Below are positions 1-8,020 of a stretch of DNA of 64,000 nt, in pieces. The notes under the pieces are model-generated. The model ran no database searches. It had not been told where the DNA came from and saw nothing but the letters and a program-made list of their open reading frames with translations. Within the stretch, counting starts at the first letter, position 1, and the number at the start of each line of letters is the position of its first letter. The position numbers were made by a program, and so were the translations under genes. The stretch spans positions 1 to 64,000 of the forward strand of contig OY760942.1 in the NCBI GenBank assembly GCA_963664065.1, given 5' to 3'. Origin of the DNA: JABDJL01 sp963664065. Lineage in GTDB: Bacteria; Pseudomonadota; Gammaproteobacteria; Xanthomonadales; SZUA-36.

Positions 1-2
1 GT

Positions 3-212
3 ATGCTTTTCGAACGTCTTTCAAAGTTAGTAGACAGTTGGGTTGGTGTGAGGAGAGAAGAACCGTTTTTCGGCACATCACCGATTATTCACGCGGCGTA
101 TATTGCCGAGATGTGCGATCTTCCCGACGAGGAATGGGACAATCTTCTCTGGACATTGAGCACTTCGTCCACAAAAATCGGCGTTTCATGCACTTTCTGT
201 GGACGAAAATAA
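3..212 (+). CDS. small hypothetical protein
   Basis: A 69-codon open frame starting almost at the window edge. The product is acidic in the middle and ends in a CxxC-like Cys pair. I recognise no family. It may be a fragment whose true start lies outside the window, or chance; no clear ribosome site can be seen because only two bases precede the ATG. Confidence 0.22.
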   Translation: MLFERLSKLVDSWVGVRREEPFFGTSPIIHAAYIAEMCDLPDEEWDNLLWTLSTSSTKIGVSCTFCGRK

Positions 213-218
213 TTCTCG

Positions 219-522
219 CTATTTTAAGTTCAACCACTTAATTACGCGGAGTTTATCGAAGGCTCTTCGATATGATTTGAGTTCTGGTATTTTTCGCGTC
301 TCTTGAAGGTCAGGATCCAGAACCCAATCAATCAGGAAAAATGGATCTGTAATTTGCTTCTTTTCGTCGAATGAAAGATGGGTTGATCTGTATTCTAGGC
401 AAGGGTTTAGGTTTCTTCTGAAATCTTCGTAGAAAATGAAAGCCATTTGATCTTGATTAGCCCTTTCCCCCGCTTCTTTGAACTCGAGGGATTTTGCTGA
501 ATGGGGCCAATCAACTGCTTTA
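219..522 (-). pseudogene. 3' fragment of an unknown gene cut by an IS
   Basis: From an ATG at 446 the frame gives 75 residues, but the same frame stays open and protein-like further upstream (VDWPHSAKSLEFKEAG and on) right up to about 522, where IS-like terminal sequence begins. The product is rich in charged and aromatic residues (EDFRR, FFLIDWVLDPDLQ). This is best read as the C-terminal part of a longer protein whose 5' end was removed by the IS insertion. The family is not recognised. A short real gene starting at 446 is the alternative. Confidence 0.4.
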
Positions 523-618
523 ACTAAGAGACACTTCTGCTATTTTTAACCTGAAGCAGAGGAGTCTCAATATGAGCATGTCAAACACCACCAAACGGGT
601 CAAGGAGACCCGCATCAT
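522..618 (+). mobile_element. 5'-end remnant of an IS element
   Basis: The outer end carries CTAAGAGACACTT (524-536). The same 13 bases stand at 34358-34370, just outside a transposase gene, so they look like a terminal repeat. A good ribosome site (AGAGGAG) precedes an ATG at 572 that opens a basic reading frame (MSMSNTTKRVKETRIMT) typical of a transposase N-terminus. The frame loses sense at about 618, where phage sequence begins. Only about 97 bp remain. The exact boundaries are inferred. Confidence 0.5.
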
Positions 619-684
619 GACCTCGATATCACCGAGGGCTTCTTTTGCTTTTCCAAGCTCAATTATCAATTGCGGTATTTTCAT
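619..684 (-). pseudogene. truncated small phage gene after the integrase
   Basis: An ATG at 684, preceded by GGAGTAAGG, opens a frame that overlaps the end of the integrase gene (MKIPQLIIELGKAKEALGD, then IEV). This resembles the start of small phage proteins often found beside integrases. After 22 codons the frame runs into the IS remnant and loses its character. I read it as a gene cut by the IS. Confidence 0.35.
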
Positions 685-1870
685 CCTTACTCCCCGGGTA
701 ATACCCGAACGCGACCTCGTGCTCCTCTTTCCAATCGTCAACCCATGCCCCGTAAATGTCGAGCTTTGACGTGTCGCTGTGTCCCATTTGGTAGGCCACG
801 AGGAGCCGGTTGATCCCCGAGCTGAGCTGGTGGCTGGCGAACGTGTGCCGGGTTTGCTTGAAGGGTCGATATCGGACCCCTGCCCGCTTGAGCAGCGTTC
901 TCCATTTGGTGTTGATCTGATCGTAGGTCCTGAAAGGGGCGTTCCGGGTGAACTGTCTCCATACCCATTCCCCATGCCAGCCGGTCTCCTCTCGCTGGCG
1001 TTTCAGAGCAGCGAGGGCCCGCGGCAATAGATCCAGATCCCGACGGCCCGAGGGTGTCTTGACGCGCTTTGTATCAGTGCTCCGGGTGTTAATCATAGCC
1101 GCCCTTTGAATCTTCACTCTCGCGGTTTTGAGATCAACGTCGGGCCATAGCAGCGCCACGAACTCCTCGATCCGGGGCCCGGAGAAAATCACGAATTCGG
1201 CGAGGTTCCACATGAGCGGCTCGAAGTCCTCGGCGGTCGTGAGGATCTGCTCAATCTCAGCCATTGAGAACGGATCCGGGCGCACCTTGTCGCGGATCGG
1301 GAATAGATCCTTGACCTCGGCCCTGTCGATCGGGTTCGAGGCGATCTCGCCGTCGCCGACAGCCCGCCGGAGGGCTTTATTGAGCACGATCGTATAGTTC
1401 GAGAACGTCTTTTTGGTGATCTGGCGCTCGCGGATAATGTCCCGAATGTGATCGGGCGCGAGATCCACGATCCGGATCTCGCCGATGTGCGAGTTAATGA
1501 TCTTGACCTCGCGCTCGTACTGCTTGATGGTCTGTTTTTCTTTGGATCCTGAACGCCTCAGATCCTTGAGGATAGACTCCTGAGCTTCTTTGACCGTGAC
1601 CGTCGAGACGACACGACCGAACAGTCGGAGCTTTTTGGATTCCGGGAAAAACTCCTCGTAAACGAACGATCCGCGGACCTTCCGCGCTTCTACCTCGGCT
1701 TTGACGTTGTTTGCGTGGGCCCGATGACTCGATATCTCGGGATCAAATCCGGGCAGAATCTCACGGCAAGTAACGCCGCGATAACTGAATTGAATCTGAA
1801 TCGCTCGCTTGCCGGATTTGTAAGTCCGAGGCGTTACACCACGGCGGAAAGGATGCCGTTTTCTACCCAT
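659..1870 (-). CDS. int: prophage tyrosine recombinase (integrase)
   Basis: This 403-residue protein catalyses site-specific integration and excision of the prophage. The N-terminus (residues 1-60, with YRGVTCRE) looks like the arm-type DNA-binding domain of lambda-like integrases. A SAM-like core-binding domain spans about 90-200. The catalytic domain shows the expected residues in order: R in SGPRIEE (about 226), R-H in TRHTFAS (about 347), H in MGHSD and the nucleophile Tyr in DIYGAW (about 380). Its start overlaps the excisionase gene by 37 bases, so the pair is translated together. Full length for the family. Confidence 0.95.
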   Translation of the reverse strand: MGRKRHPFRRGVTPRTYKSGKRAIQIQFSYRGVTCREILPGFDPEISSHRAHANNVKAEVEARKVRGSFVYEEFFPESKKLRLFGRVVSTVTVKEAQESILKDLRRSGSKEKQTIKQYEREVKIINSHIGEIRIVDLAPDHIRDIIRERQITKKTFSNYTIVLNKALRRAVGDGEIASNPIDRAEVKDLFPIRDKVRPDPFSMAEIEQILTTAEDFEPLMWNLAEFVIFSGPRIEEFVALLWPDVDLKTARVKIQRAAMINTRSTDTKRVKTPSGRRDLDLLPRALAALKRQREETGWHGEWVWRQFTRNAPFRTYDQINTKWRTLLKRAGVRYRPFKQTRHTFASHQLSSGINRLLVAYQMGHSDTSKLDIYGAWVDDWKEEHEVAFGYYPGSKDENTAIDN

Positions 1871-2037
1871 TGATCGTATGCCCTGACATTAACGAAAAGC
1901 CGACGCCGCCGAATCTGGGTGATCTTCCCGTCGGGCCAAACCCCGCGTTTTCGGTTTGTTCGGATTGCCTCAACAGTATAGCCGGTTAATTCGGAGAACC
2001 TCTCGGCGCGAATCCACTCGACGGGATAGGCGTTCAC
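1834..2037 (-). CDS. xis: excisionase-like DNA-binding protein
   Basis: A 67-residue basic protein immediately upstream of, and overlapping, the integrase gene. The pattern WIRAERFSELTGYTVEAIRT, then a basic KRGVWPDGK turn and an RRLFVNV strand, fits the winged-helix excisionase fold of lambdoid phages. Such proteins bend att-site DNA and push recombination towards excision. The family call rests on these motifs and position. It overlaps the gene upstream by four bases (ATGA), so int, xis and the next gene probably share one transcript. Confidence 0.8.
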   Translation of the reverse strand: MNAYPVEWIRAERFSELTGYTVEAIRTNRKRGVWPDGKITQIRRRRLFVNVRAYDQWVENGILSAVV

Positions 2038-2291
2038 CTTCGCCTCCTGAATCGATCCGGATCGTTCATTTGGTAATCCCTGATCGCCTCGTAAGCCGCG
2101 TCGGGGTCCGGTTCGGTGTCGATTTCCTGCTCAATCGTGAGCTCCTCGTTCTGAAAGATCGTCGCGTCGTGACAATCCGATACGGCCTGATCGTTTTTGT
2201 CGGCACCGCATTGTCCGAAGTGCTCGAACGGGCCGACGCCAAAGTCGGCGATGTGCCAATCGCACTCATGACCGCAAGTTCCGCAGAACAT
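2034..2291 (-). CDS. small Cys/His-rich phage protein
   Basis: 85 residues. The N-terminus has closely spaced Cys and His (MFCGTCGHECDWHIADFG), which would suit a zinc knuckle; the rest is acidic and ends in a run of arginines. It overlaps xis by four bases, as in a compact phage operon. No function is recognised. Confidence 0.6.
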   Translation of the reverse strand: MFCGTCGHECDWHIADFGVGPFEHFGQCGADKNDQAVSDCHDATIFQNEELTIEQEIDTEPDPDAAYEAIRDYQMNDPDRFRRRR

Positions 2292-2369
2292 TACTTCGCC
2301 TCTTTCACGACGATTGTGTAGTCGATGTTTTATTGTCTGTTGCTTCTGTCATGGGGTTAATTCCTTGTT

Positions 2370-2684
2370 CTAGACGAATAATTCGCCCGAGGATCCGTCA
2401 CCGGTAAGGTGGCGCTCGAGCTTGAGTGCGCGATCGGCAATACGGCTTGACCGGCTGCGGAGATCTGCGATCGCTCGGCGGATTTCAGCCGTGGTTGCGT
2501 GGCTGGCGAGCCGGTAGCCGTTCTGTCCGGAGATCACGTCCCCGGTTTTCTCGGCAACCGCCCGGATGTTGCGATACGGGATTCCGTATCGCTTGGAAAT
2601 GTCCCGGCCCTTGATCCAGTAACCGCCAGCGAGTGCGAACTTGACTCGCTCGATATCGGTGTCCGATGGCTTACCTTTTGGCAT
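2370..2684 (-). CDS. phage helix-turn-helix-like protein
   Basis: 104 residues, basic, with a probable helix-turn-helix (DISKRYGIPYRNIRAVAEKTG, about residues 27-47) and a C-terminal helical segment rich in Arg and Ser. Proteins of this kind occur between recombination and integration genes in prophages. The role is unknown; DNA binding is likely from the motif. A gap of 161 bases separates it from the annealing-protein candidate upstream. Confidence 0.6.
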   Translation of the reverse strand: MPKGKPSDTDIERVKFALAGGYWIKGRDISKRYGIPYRNIRAVAEKTGDVISGQNGYRLASHATTAEIRRAIADLRSRSSRIADRALKLERHLTGDGSSGELFV

Positions 2685-2845
2685 TACGTGTATCCCGGAA
2701 TAGTTTCAGAATAATTTACGCAATAATTTGCGTTCGATTTACAAAACAAGTGCCCGGCGATCTCCGAGTTCTGAGAGGAACTAGGGGATGTACAGAGACC
2801 GCCGGGGCTTTAATCATTCGCTTTTTTCCTGGTCCTTGATGTCGG

Positions 2846-3856
2846 TCACGTTGCTGTCGCCCTGCTTGATCGCTTGCGAAAGGCCCCGTCCTTGTTGTAA
2901 ATAATTTCGTCGGTTTCTTTATCGACCGCGTGAAGTTTCGGGTCGAATACGGTCCCCTCGGAGTCACGGAAATGGCCATCGTCCGGCCCCTCGTCGCCCT
3001 CCTTGAGCTGTTGTTTGAGGGTGTCGGTTTTCGCCGTCCCTGACCCGTTCGTGGCCCCTGCATCCATGTCGAACCAATCCGCCGGAACGCTCATCTCATC
3101 CATTAGCGAACGGTAGATCTGGCGGAAACGAAGTACATCGGCGGCGGTCGCGGCCTTGAGGCTTTTCCCGAGGCGCTTTTGCAACGCAAACTTAGGGACC
3201 ACAAAGTTCTCACTGAACGCAGTTACGAGCTTCGCGATCTCTTCGTCGGGCGCATCCATTGAATTATTCAGGGTTAAATAAATCTGATCGGTCGCGGCCT
3301 CGATAACGTCCCGCGGGATAATCCCGAGGATGCAAGCCCGAACCCTCCGTGCCCCCTGATTCGCTGTATGCTCGTATATGTCGCGCTGAGTCGTGAGAAG
3401 GGTTCTCCCGCCGCCTTTCTTGTCTCTCACGTGCTCGGTTACAAATACCCTTTGTTGTCGGACGTTCGTCTCGAGGTCCCAACAATAAGCCATGACTTGA
3501 GAGCGTCCGCCCTCGCTCTTGAGTTCAATAATTCCATACTCGATATTCCCCCAATTTTTCGCCAGAACCTCGGCAAGTCTGATTGACGGCCCGGTTACCT
3601 GTTGGCCGCCCCGGGGAAACTGATAGAGTGCCTCCTGAGCGAGACTCACCCTCGTGCAATCGTCGAGGATCTTGTTCATTGCTCCAGCCTCGTCTCGCGG
3701 GAATTTTTTCGCCATGAGGACCATTGCTTGTACAGTCGCCATTGCTTGAGATTCGACCATAACGGCCCCGGCTGGCTGACTTTCGTTCGTGCCGCCGGAG
3801 TCGAAGGGGTTGTTCGCCCTAGCGGTCTTTGTGAGTTCTTTCGCTTGATTGTTCAT
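2846..3856 (-). CDS. candidate phage single-strand annealing protein
   Basis: 336 residues, mostly soluble alpha/beta. The central block (FPRGGQQVTGPSIRLAEVLA, about residues 80-100, then TANQGARRVRACILGIIPRDV, about 160-180) is a conserved phage pattern that I know only from unnamed phage proteins beside YqaJ exonucleases. The next gene upstream in the same operon is a YqaJ exonuclease, and phage exonucleases are normally paired with a Redbeta/RecT/Erf-type annealing protein; this gene is the only candidate here. The function is therefore inferred from position. The last 40 residues are charged and may be a flexible tail. Confidence 0.6.
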   Translation of the reverse strand: MNNQAKELTKTARANNPFDSGGTNESQPAGAVMVESQAMATVQAMVLMAKKFPRDEAGAMNKILDDCTRVSLAQEALYQFPRGGQQVTGPSIRLAEVLAKNWGNIEYGIIELKSEGGRSQVMAYCWDLETNVRQQRVFVTEHVRDKKGGGRTLLTTQRDIYEHTANQGARRVRACILGIIPRDVIEAATDQIYLTLNNSMDAPDEEIAKLVTAFSENFVVPKFALQKRLGKSLKAATAADVLRFRQIYRSLMDEMSVPADWFDMDAGATNGSGTAKTDTLKQQLKEGDEGPDDGHFRDSEGTVFDPKLHAVDKETDEIIYNKDGAFRKRSSRATAT

Positions 3857-3865
3857 TTCGTGTTC

Positions 3866-4795
3866 CTATGGTTTTGTCAGTCTGAGCACCCGGTATTTAG
3901 ATTCCGGGACTGTGTAAGACTTCCGGGTTTGGGTGCGCCATGTTGCTAAGGTCTTTCCGGCGTATGAGATTCCCGCTCCGTCCGGGCCCTCGAGCGAATC
4001 CTCGAACTTGATCCCCGCAGCCTCAGCGATCGCCAGCTTGAGCAAAAGCTCGTTATCTTTGATAGCGCTCAGGGTCACTTTCGCGGAGGCCTTGAGCTCA
4101 TGGAGTTCGTTCCAGCGTTTCACGATCTCCGGGTCAGTGACGGCCTTGATCTCGCCGTTATCCTCGGCATACAGGAACTCGAGATCGCCGAGGGTTGTCG
4201 GCGGCGGCGGGCGGCGGTCTATGACGTGTTGCCAGAACTCCGCCTCGCGCTTGATGATGAGCTCCTCGAGCTCGGCATCGTGCTGGAATGTGTAGGTCCG
4301 GAGATTGTTTCCTCCGATCAAGGCCGCGAGCTCTGCCCCCTCCGCTCCCCACTTCGCCCGGGCGATAACAATTTGGTGGTGTACTTGAATCAGGTAATGA
4401 ACCGGGACGTCGTCAGATCCCTCCTCGCCGAACGCACTCCGGGCGTAATAAACATTGACGTTTTTACACTCGAGAGGCCGACCGTTGCCGACCTGCCGAC
4501 GGTCCAGATGCGCGATCATAAAATCATGCTCCGGGTGAGTCAGTTGAGAGTTGACCCGGCGGACCTTGATGCCGGTTTTCTCGGACCATCCCTCGGCAAT
4601 CATCGTCTCTAATTTCGAGCCCCAATACATGAGCTCATTCCCGACCACGGGATCGTTCGCCGCGTCAAGCTCCTCGGTTTTATCAAGGTATAGCTCGAGC
4701 GGTGTTTTCCATTGACTGAGCCCCATAGCAGCAGCAGCGTCGGAGGCTCCGATTCCGGTCAGTCTCTCGGTGCGTTGTGCTGCGGTTAAGGTCAT
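3866..4795 (-). CDS. YqaJ-family viral exonuclease
   Basis: 309 residues. It opens with the family hallmark GIGASDAAAAMG (residues 14-25) and carries the PD-(D/E)XK nuclease core: Asp98 in HLDRR, and Glu109 and Lys111 in PLECKN. These enzymes resect double-stranded DNA ends to give 3' overhangs for the annealing partner, serving phage recombination or genome circularisation. The gene is the fourth in the leftward operon, lies nine bases upstream of the annealing-protein candidate, and overlaps its upstream neighbour by four bases. Full length, active residues present. Confidence 0.9.
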   Translation of the reverse strand: MTLTAAQRTERLTGIGASDAAAAMGLSQWKTPLELYLDKTEELDAANDPVVGNELMYWGSKLETMIAEGWSEKTGIKVRRVNSQLTHPEHDFMIAHLDRRQVGNGRPLECKNVNVYYARSAFGEEGSDDVPVHYLIQVHHQIVIARAKWGAEGAELAALIGGNNLRTYTFQHDAELEELIIKREAEFWQHVIDRRPPPPTTLGDLEFLYAEDNGEIKAVTDPEIVKRWNELHELKASAKVTLSAIKDNELLLKLAIAEAAGIKFEDSLEGPDGAGISYAGKTLATWRTQTRKSYTVPESKYRVLRLTKP

Positions 4796-4974
4796 GACAT
4801 CACCTCGCGGGGAATTATCGCGTCCCGTTCTTTTTTCATGAGTACATCCTTCGCTTTGAATAACCCGATACGCTCACGAGGGGAAAGCTCCTCGGTCGAA
4901 GTAAAAACCTCCCCGAAAAATTCGGGCCGGTGCTCTTGCGGCTGGCGACGGGATCGGTTCACGCCCGTTCCCAC
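4792..4974 (-). CDS. small phage protein, unknown
   Basis: 60 residues, with a basic start and a charged helical middle (ELSPRERIGLFKAKDVLMKKERD). It overlaps the exonuclease start by four bases (ATGA) and the upstream gene by 16 bases, so it is probably translated as part of the operon. No family recognised. Confidence 0.5.
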   Translation of the reverse strand: MGTGVNRSRRQPQEHRPEFFGEVFTSTEELSPRERIGLFKAKDVLMKKERDAIIPREVMS

Positions 4975-5297
4975 AGCTCGTCGGGGACCGGGATGAAGTG
5001 GGGAGCGGAGGGGGCGAGAGCTTCGTCCCGGATAAGCTCTATAAGCTTTACGGCGGGCGTTTCTGATTCAATGGACTCGATCCAGACCGCGGCGACATTT
5101 GGTAACGTCTCGACGATAGCGAGCGCGAGGCGGTATTTATGATTGTTTTCGAGGAGAATTTTGTTCTGGCGGTTGAATTCGCTCAGCGCTTGCCCCTTGG
5201 CGGTGAAGGCGCGGTACTTGGTTCTCGACCCCATCTTGCAGATCCCGCGCTCGTTATAAGCACCGAAATCGGTAATCGTGAGGCGGAACAACCTCAT
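4959..5297 (-). CDS. phage protein of unknown function
   Basis: 112 residues, mixed alpha/beta, no membrane segment or Cys cluster. It sits second in the leftward operon and overlaps the first gene by four bases. No motif identifies a function. Confidence 0.55.
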   Translation of the reverse strand: MRLFRLTITDFGAYNERGICKMGSRTKYRAFTAKGQALSEFNRQNKILLENNHKYRLALAIVETLPNVAAVWIESIESETPAVKLIELIRDEALAPSAPHFIPVPDELWERA

Positions 5298-5500
5298 GAC
5301 GCCCTCCGAAATAAATGCTGTGATCCCATCGGAATACCGTTCGGGCTGACAATCTCCCGGACCTTCATTTCTACCCGGCCCACATAGGCCAGCGTTTCCA
5401 AAGTGACGAAATCGACCGGTATGTCGAGTAACGGCGTCCAGTTGCCCGGAACCTTGTCGACAAAGCGGTCGGTGGGTGAGGTATCGATTGCTTGATTCAT
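5294..5500 (-). CDS. first gene of the leftward phage operon, unknown
   Basis: 68 residues. The start at 5500 has a good ribosome site (GAGAGGAAC) about 8 bases upstream and lies about 20 bases from the predicted start of the leftward transcript. By position it corresponds to the first gene after PL in lambda, where an antiterminator often sits, but the sequence shows no basic RNA-binding N-terminus, so that role is not supported. Confidence 0.55.
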   Translation of the reverse strand: MNQAIDTSPTDRFVDKVPGNWTPLLDIPVDFVTLETLAYVGRVEMKVREIVSPNGIPMGSQHLFRRAS

Positions 5501-5527
5501 GGTTTGTTCCTCTCGGGTTGCGTTTTT

Positions 5528-5578
5528 ATTTTAGGTGTACCTAAGTTATTAGTCAAGCCTAAATTTAGGTATACACAA
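5528..5578 (-). promoter_or_regulatory. PL-type leftward promoter with three operators
   Basis: On the minus strand TTGACT (5551-5556) and TAAAAT (5528-5533) are spaced by exactly 17 bases, a strong sigma-70 promoter reading into the recombination operon. A perfect palindromic operator, TTAGGTGTACCTAA (5531-5544), overlaps the -10 box by three bases. Two weaker copies follow: TTAGTCAAGCCTAA (5549-5562), covering the -35 box, and TTAGGTATACACAA (5565-5578). The perfect operator is repeated at the repressor-cro intergenic region in the same geometry, so the 8021-8683 repressor should silence both promoters. Confidence 0.85.
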
Positions 5579-5661
5579 TATTTGTCTGCAAAAACGACCC
5601 CATGAATCCCGCCCCATTGCGCGGAGGCGTGTTGAGCGGAGAGCGGTTAAACTATCTGGCG

Positions 5662-5856
5662 ATGAATTACACGGTGAAAATCAGGAGGGATAAATGCTCA
5701 GGGATCTGGTACGTCCTCAGCTCAGGCGTACCCGGACTGAATGTCGAGGGTGACACCCGAGAGGAGATTGAGGCGGAGATCCGCGAGCTGGCCCCAGAGT
5801 TGCTGCACGCGAACGGATGCGGTTCTGGACGCTATGATTTGCAAATGGAAAGGTGA
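5662..5856 (+). CDS. HicB/DUF1902-like small protein
   Basis: 64 residues from the ATG at 5662 (an earlier in-frame ATG at 5602 gives an unlikely leader). MNYTVKIRRDKCSGIWYVLS, then SGVPGLNVEGDTREEIEAEIREL, is the HicB-like partial RNase-H fold seen in DUF1902 proteins. In toxin-antitoxin pairs HicB is the antitoxin, but no HicA partner is visible next to it, so a stand-alone role is likelier. It reads away from the PL region, divergent from the recombination operon. Confidence 0.6.
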   Translation: MNYTVKIRRDKCSGIWYVLSSGVPGLNVEGDTREEIEAEIRELAPELLHANGCGSGRYDLQMER

Positions 5857-5905
5857 CGCAAAACGAAGCCCTGCATTTTGCTTGTATGTATGTAATGCAA
5901 TCAGT

Positions 5906-6088
5906 CACAATGCATGGAGGTTTGACTACTTCAGAAAGAGTACGCTAACCAGACTTTTGGCAGATGTTCGTATCAGATTGCCCATGAAAGGCCATGAAAT
6001 TGACTATGATTTCATAGAAAAAGAGATGCGCCGAACATCAGGATTCACGCAATTACTAGAGCTGATCAATGAACAAAACGCAACCTGA
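5906..6088 (+). pseudogene. C-terminal gene remnant beside the IS
   Basis: This frame is protein-like only from about 5906 (FDYFRKSTLTRLLADVRIRL, then an acidic helix) to the stop at 6086-6088. The segment resembles C-terminal ends of some restriction/methyltransferase-type proteins, but the match is from memory and weak. No start codon or ribosome site fits, so it is probably the tail of a gene lost by rearrangement next to the IS. Confidence 0.25.
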
Positions 6089-6104
6089 AACTCAAGTAGA
6101 TAAG

Positions 6105-7115
6105 GGCTTGAAACATCAGAAGCAGGATAAGCCAGTACCTGATGGCAACAAAAACGTCTTTACCGCTCTGCTTAAACGGGCTTGCCGTTTGCCAGCATCC
6201 GAATCAAAAGGTGAAACATCTGATCGGGCATAGTCCGCAGGTTATGTCTGAAATCAAACTCCGCCAGATACTTTGGCAAGTGCTTCTTTGATACATGGAT
6301 GTGTGTGCCTCGAATACTCCGCTTGATATGTGACCAGTAGCCTTCAATGCTGTTAGTGTGGCTCGCGCCTTTAACCCACTGCTCTTGCCCGTGATTAACG
6401 GATTCGTGCTTGAACCCCTGCTTGCCAAGCCCCTTATATGCCCACCACTCATCCGTATGAACCTTTGATCCCGGCCGGATGTTCTCCTTGATGATCGGCT
6501 CTATTGTCTTGCGCTTGGCATCGGGAACTACCTTTGTCTTTACCGGCCCCGACCGCTCTTTCATGCCAAACACGACTGTTTTTCCGTCTGCACCGCGGCC
6601 ACGTTTCCCCGGACGTCTTCCCCCCACATAGGTTTCGTCTGCTTCCACTTCACCGAACAAACCACCTACATCCAGTTCATCCATAAGTTTTCTGACTTGG
6701 TGACCTATCCGCCATGCCGTCTTGTAAGTTACACCTAGTTTTGCTTCCAGTTCTTTTCCTGATACGCCGTGCTTGGATGTGGTAAACAGGTACATAGCAA
6801 AGAACCACTTGTGCAGACCGGTTGAAGACTTTTCAAATATGGTTCCGGCGCAAGGATAAATATGCCCCCCGCAGAACTGGCAGGCGTAGGCTCTGCGTTT
6901 CGTTATTCGGTGGAATATAGTCTCACGCTTGCAATCTTGGCACACAGGCTTATCTCCATATAATAAAGCCAGCAGTGTATCCAGGCAGGCATCATCGTTT
7001 GGATAATCCTTAAGAAATTGGTAATATGTGTACTTGTTCGCCACGCTTGATCTCCTTATAATCGGTCTATGGCCAACAGTATAGCCGGTTATTTACTTGC
7101 TGTAAGGGGATAATT
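6105..7115 (-). mobile_element. IS1595-type insertion sequence (ends approximate)
   Basis: A single transposase gene with short flanks, inserted between the leftward promoter and the repressor gene of the prophage. Weakly matching inverted ends can be proposed (about 6112-6135 and 7085-7110, both with CAG, AAG and ATAA elements), but I could not define perfect terminal repeats or a target duplication by eye. The element interrupts what in lambdoid phages is the N/rex interval. Confidence 0.6.
6172..7044 (-). CDS. IS1595-family (ISXO2-like) transposase
   Basis: 290 residues. The N-terminus has a zinc ribbon (CQDC about residues 35-38 and CQFC about 56-59), and the DDE core shows EVEADETYVGG (about 130-140) and HTDEWWAYKGL (about 195-205), followed by HTNSIEGYWSHIKR, which supplies the last acidic residue. 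This matches the ISXO2-like transposases of the IS1595 family. Length is normal and all catalytic motifs are present, so the copy looks intact. It reads against the early rightward phage genes. Confidence 0.9.
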   Translation of the reverse strand: MANKYTYYQFLKDYPNDDACLDTLLALLYGDKPVCQDCKRETIFHRITKRRAYACQFCGGHIYPCAGTIFEKSSTGLHKWFFAMYLFTTSKHGVSGKELEAKLGVTYKTAWRIGHQVRKLMDELDVGGLFGEVEADETYVGGRRPGKRGRGADGKTVVFGMKERSGPVKTKVVPDAKRKTIEPIIKENIRPGSKVHTDEWWAYKGLGKQGFKHESVNHGQEQWVKGASHTNSIEGYWSHIKRSIRGTHIHVSKKHLPKYLAEFDFRHNLRTMPDQMFHLLIRMLANGKPV

Positions 7116-7143
7116 ACCATATATATTTACTAGGATCATCAGC

Positions 7144-7437
7144 ATGATATTAACAGTAGCACTAGTAGGAACATTAATATTCGCGGGTTATTTGCTTGCA
7201 TTGACTCGACCTTCACTCCGTGAACTGGTAATCAAAAAAAAGGAGGTTAAGACTTGGTACATTGTTCTAATTGCAGCTGTTTCAAATGAATTGTTTTCAA
7301 TTTATATTGCAACAATTAACGACCCTGCCAATTTTGGGATTCAACTAGCAAAAAACGGCAAGTACGGCCTTTATGTTTTGATGCTAATTCTTGTAATTCT
7401 AGCGGCGAACAAAAGGACTAGTAAGTTATTGGAATAG
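7144..7437 (+). CDS. small inner-membrane protein, unknown
   Basis: 97 residues with three probable membrane helices (about residues 1-21, 38-56 and 74-90) and a Lys-rich loop (VIKKKEVK) that would be cytoplasmic. It lies just outside the IS transposase start. It could be a prophage cargo gene or IS passenger. No family recognised. It has lower GC than its neighbours. Confidence 0.5.
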   Translation: MILTVALVGTLIFAGYLLALTRPSLRELVIKKKEVKTWYIVLIAAVSNELFSIYIATINDPANFGIQLAKNGKYGLYVLMLILVILAANKRTSKLLE

Positions 7438-7566
7438 ATTTCTGTCTCAAATGATCCAGGGTTGTCATCTTCAAATGGAAAAAGCCTTTCTCGTGGACGT
7501 TTTTGCGAACGAGCTTACGAAGGCCTTCCGGAGTGACGCTGAGTTTGAGGTTGAAGCCGGGGGTCA

Positions 7567-8019
7567 TCAGAGCTTCGATTTAATGCTGGCCAGCATGGAT
7601 TCCTCAAGTAAGCCGGTAGAATTGCACCAAACCATGTGGCTGAACTTCGGGCCGTACATTATTTCCATGACTGCGGCTGAGTATTCGCTTGCGATTGTCA
7701 CTTTTTGCGTTTCGTGGTCCAGAGATTTTACGAAAACGTTGAAACTAACCGACCGATCGCCAACCGAAAGGTAAAGTCCCGGCTTCCCGCAATCAGAGTA
7801 ATTCTCGCTGATACCCCCCGCTTTGGCTGCTACGAGACCCGAGTCTTTCTCAAGCGTCGTAATTGAGAGATTCAGCTCCGCAAAGGTTTCCATCACAGCC
7901 GACCAGACATCGTCATAGCTGCCTGTAAGCGTCTCTTTCGATTCAAAATCATACTGAGCTGGCGGAGTCGCGCATCCGCAAAACATAACCACTGATAGCA
8001 TTAAAAAAATCTTTTTCAT
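7567..8019 (-). CDS. small lipoprotein, possible lysogenic-conversion gene
   Basis: 150 residues from the ATG at 8019, chosen because GGAGG lies seven bases upstream; a longer in-frame start overlaps the repressor gene. The N-terminus is a lipoprotein signal (MKKIFLMLSVVMFCGC) with the acylated Cys in FCGC, so it should be anchored in the outer membrane. The mature part is a small alpha/beta domain (YDDVWSAVMETFAELNLSI) like many unnamed envelope lipoproteins. It directly follows the repressor gene on the same strand, the place where lambda keeps rexAB, so it is probably expressed in the lysogen. Confidence 0.75.
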   Translation of the reverse strand: MKKIFLMLSVVMFCGCATPPAQYDFESKETLTGSYDDVWSAVMETFAELNLSITTLEKDSGLVAAKAGGISENYSDCGKPGLYLSVGDRSVSFNVFVKSLDHETQKVTIASEYSAAVMEIMYGPKFSHMVWCNSTGLLEESMLASIKSKL

Positions 8020-8020
8020 T

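Noticed and set aside
5662..5856. HicA-HicB toxin-antitoxin pair
   Set aside because: Only the HicB-like half is seen; no HicA-type basic double-stranded RNA-binding protein lies next to it.
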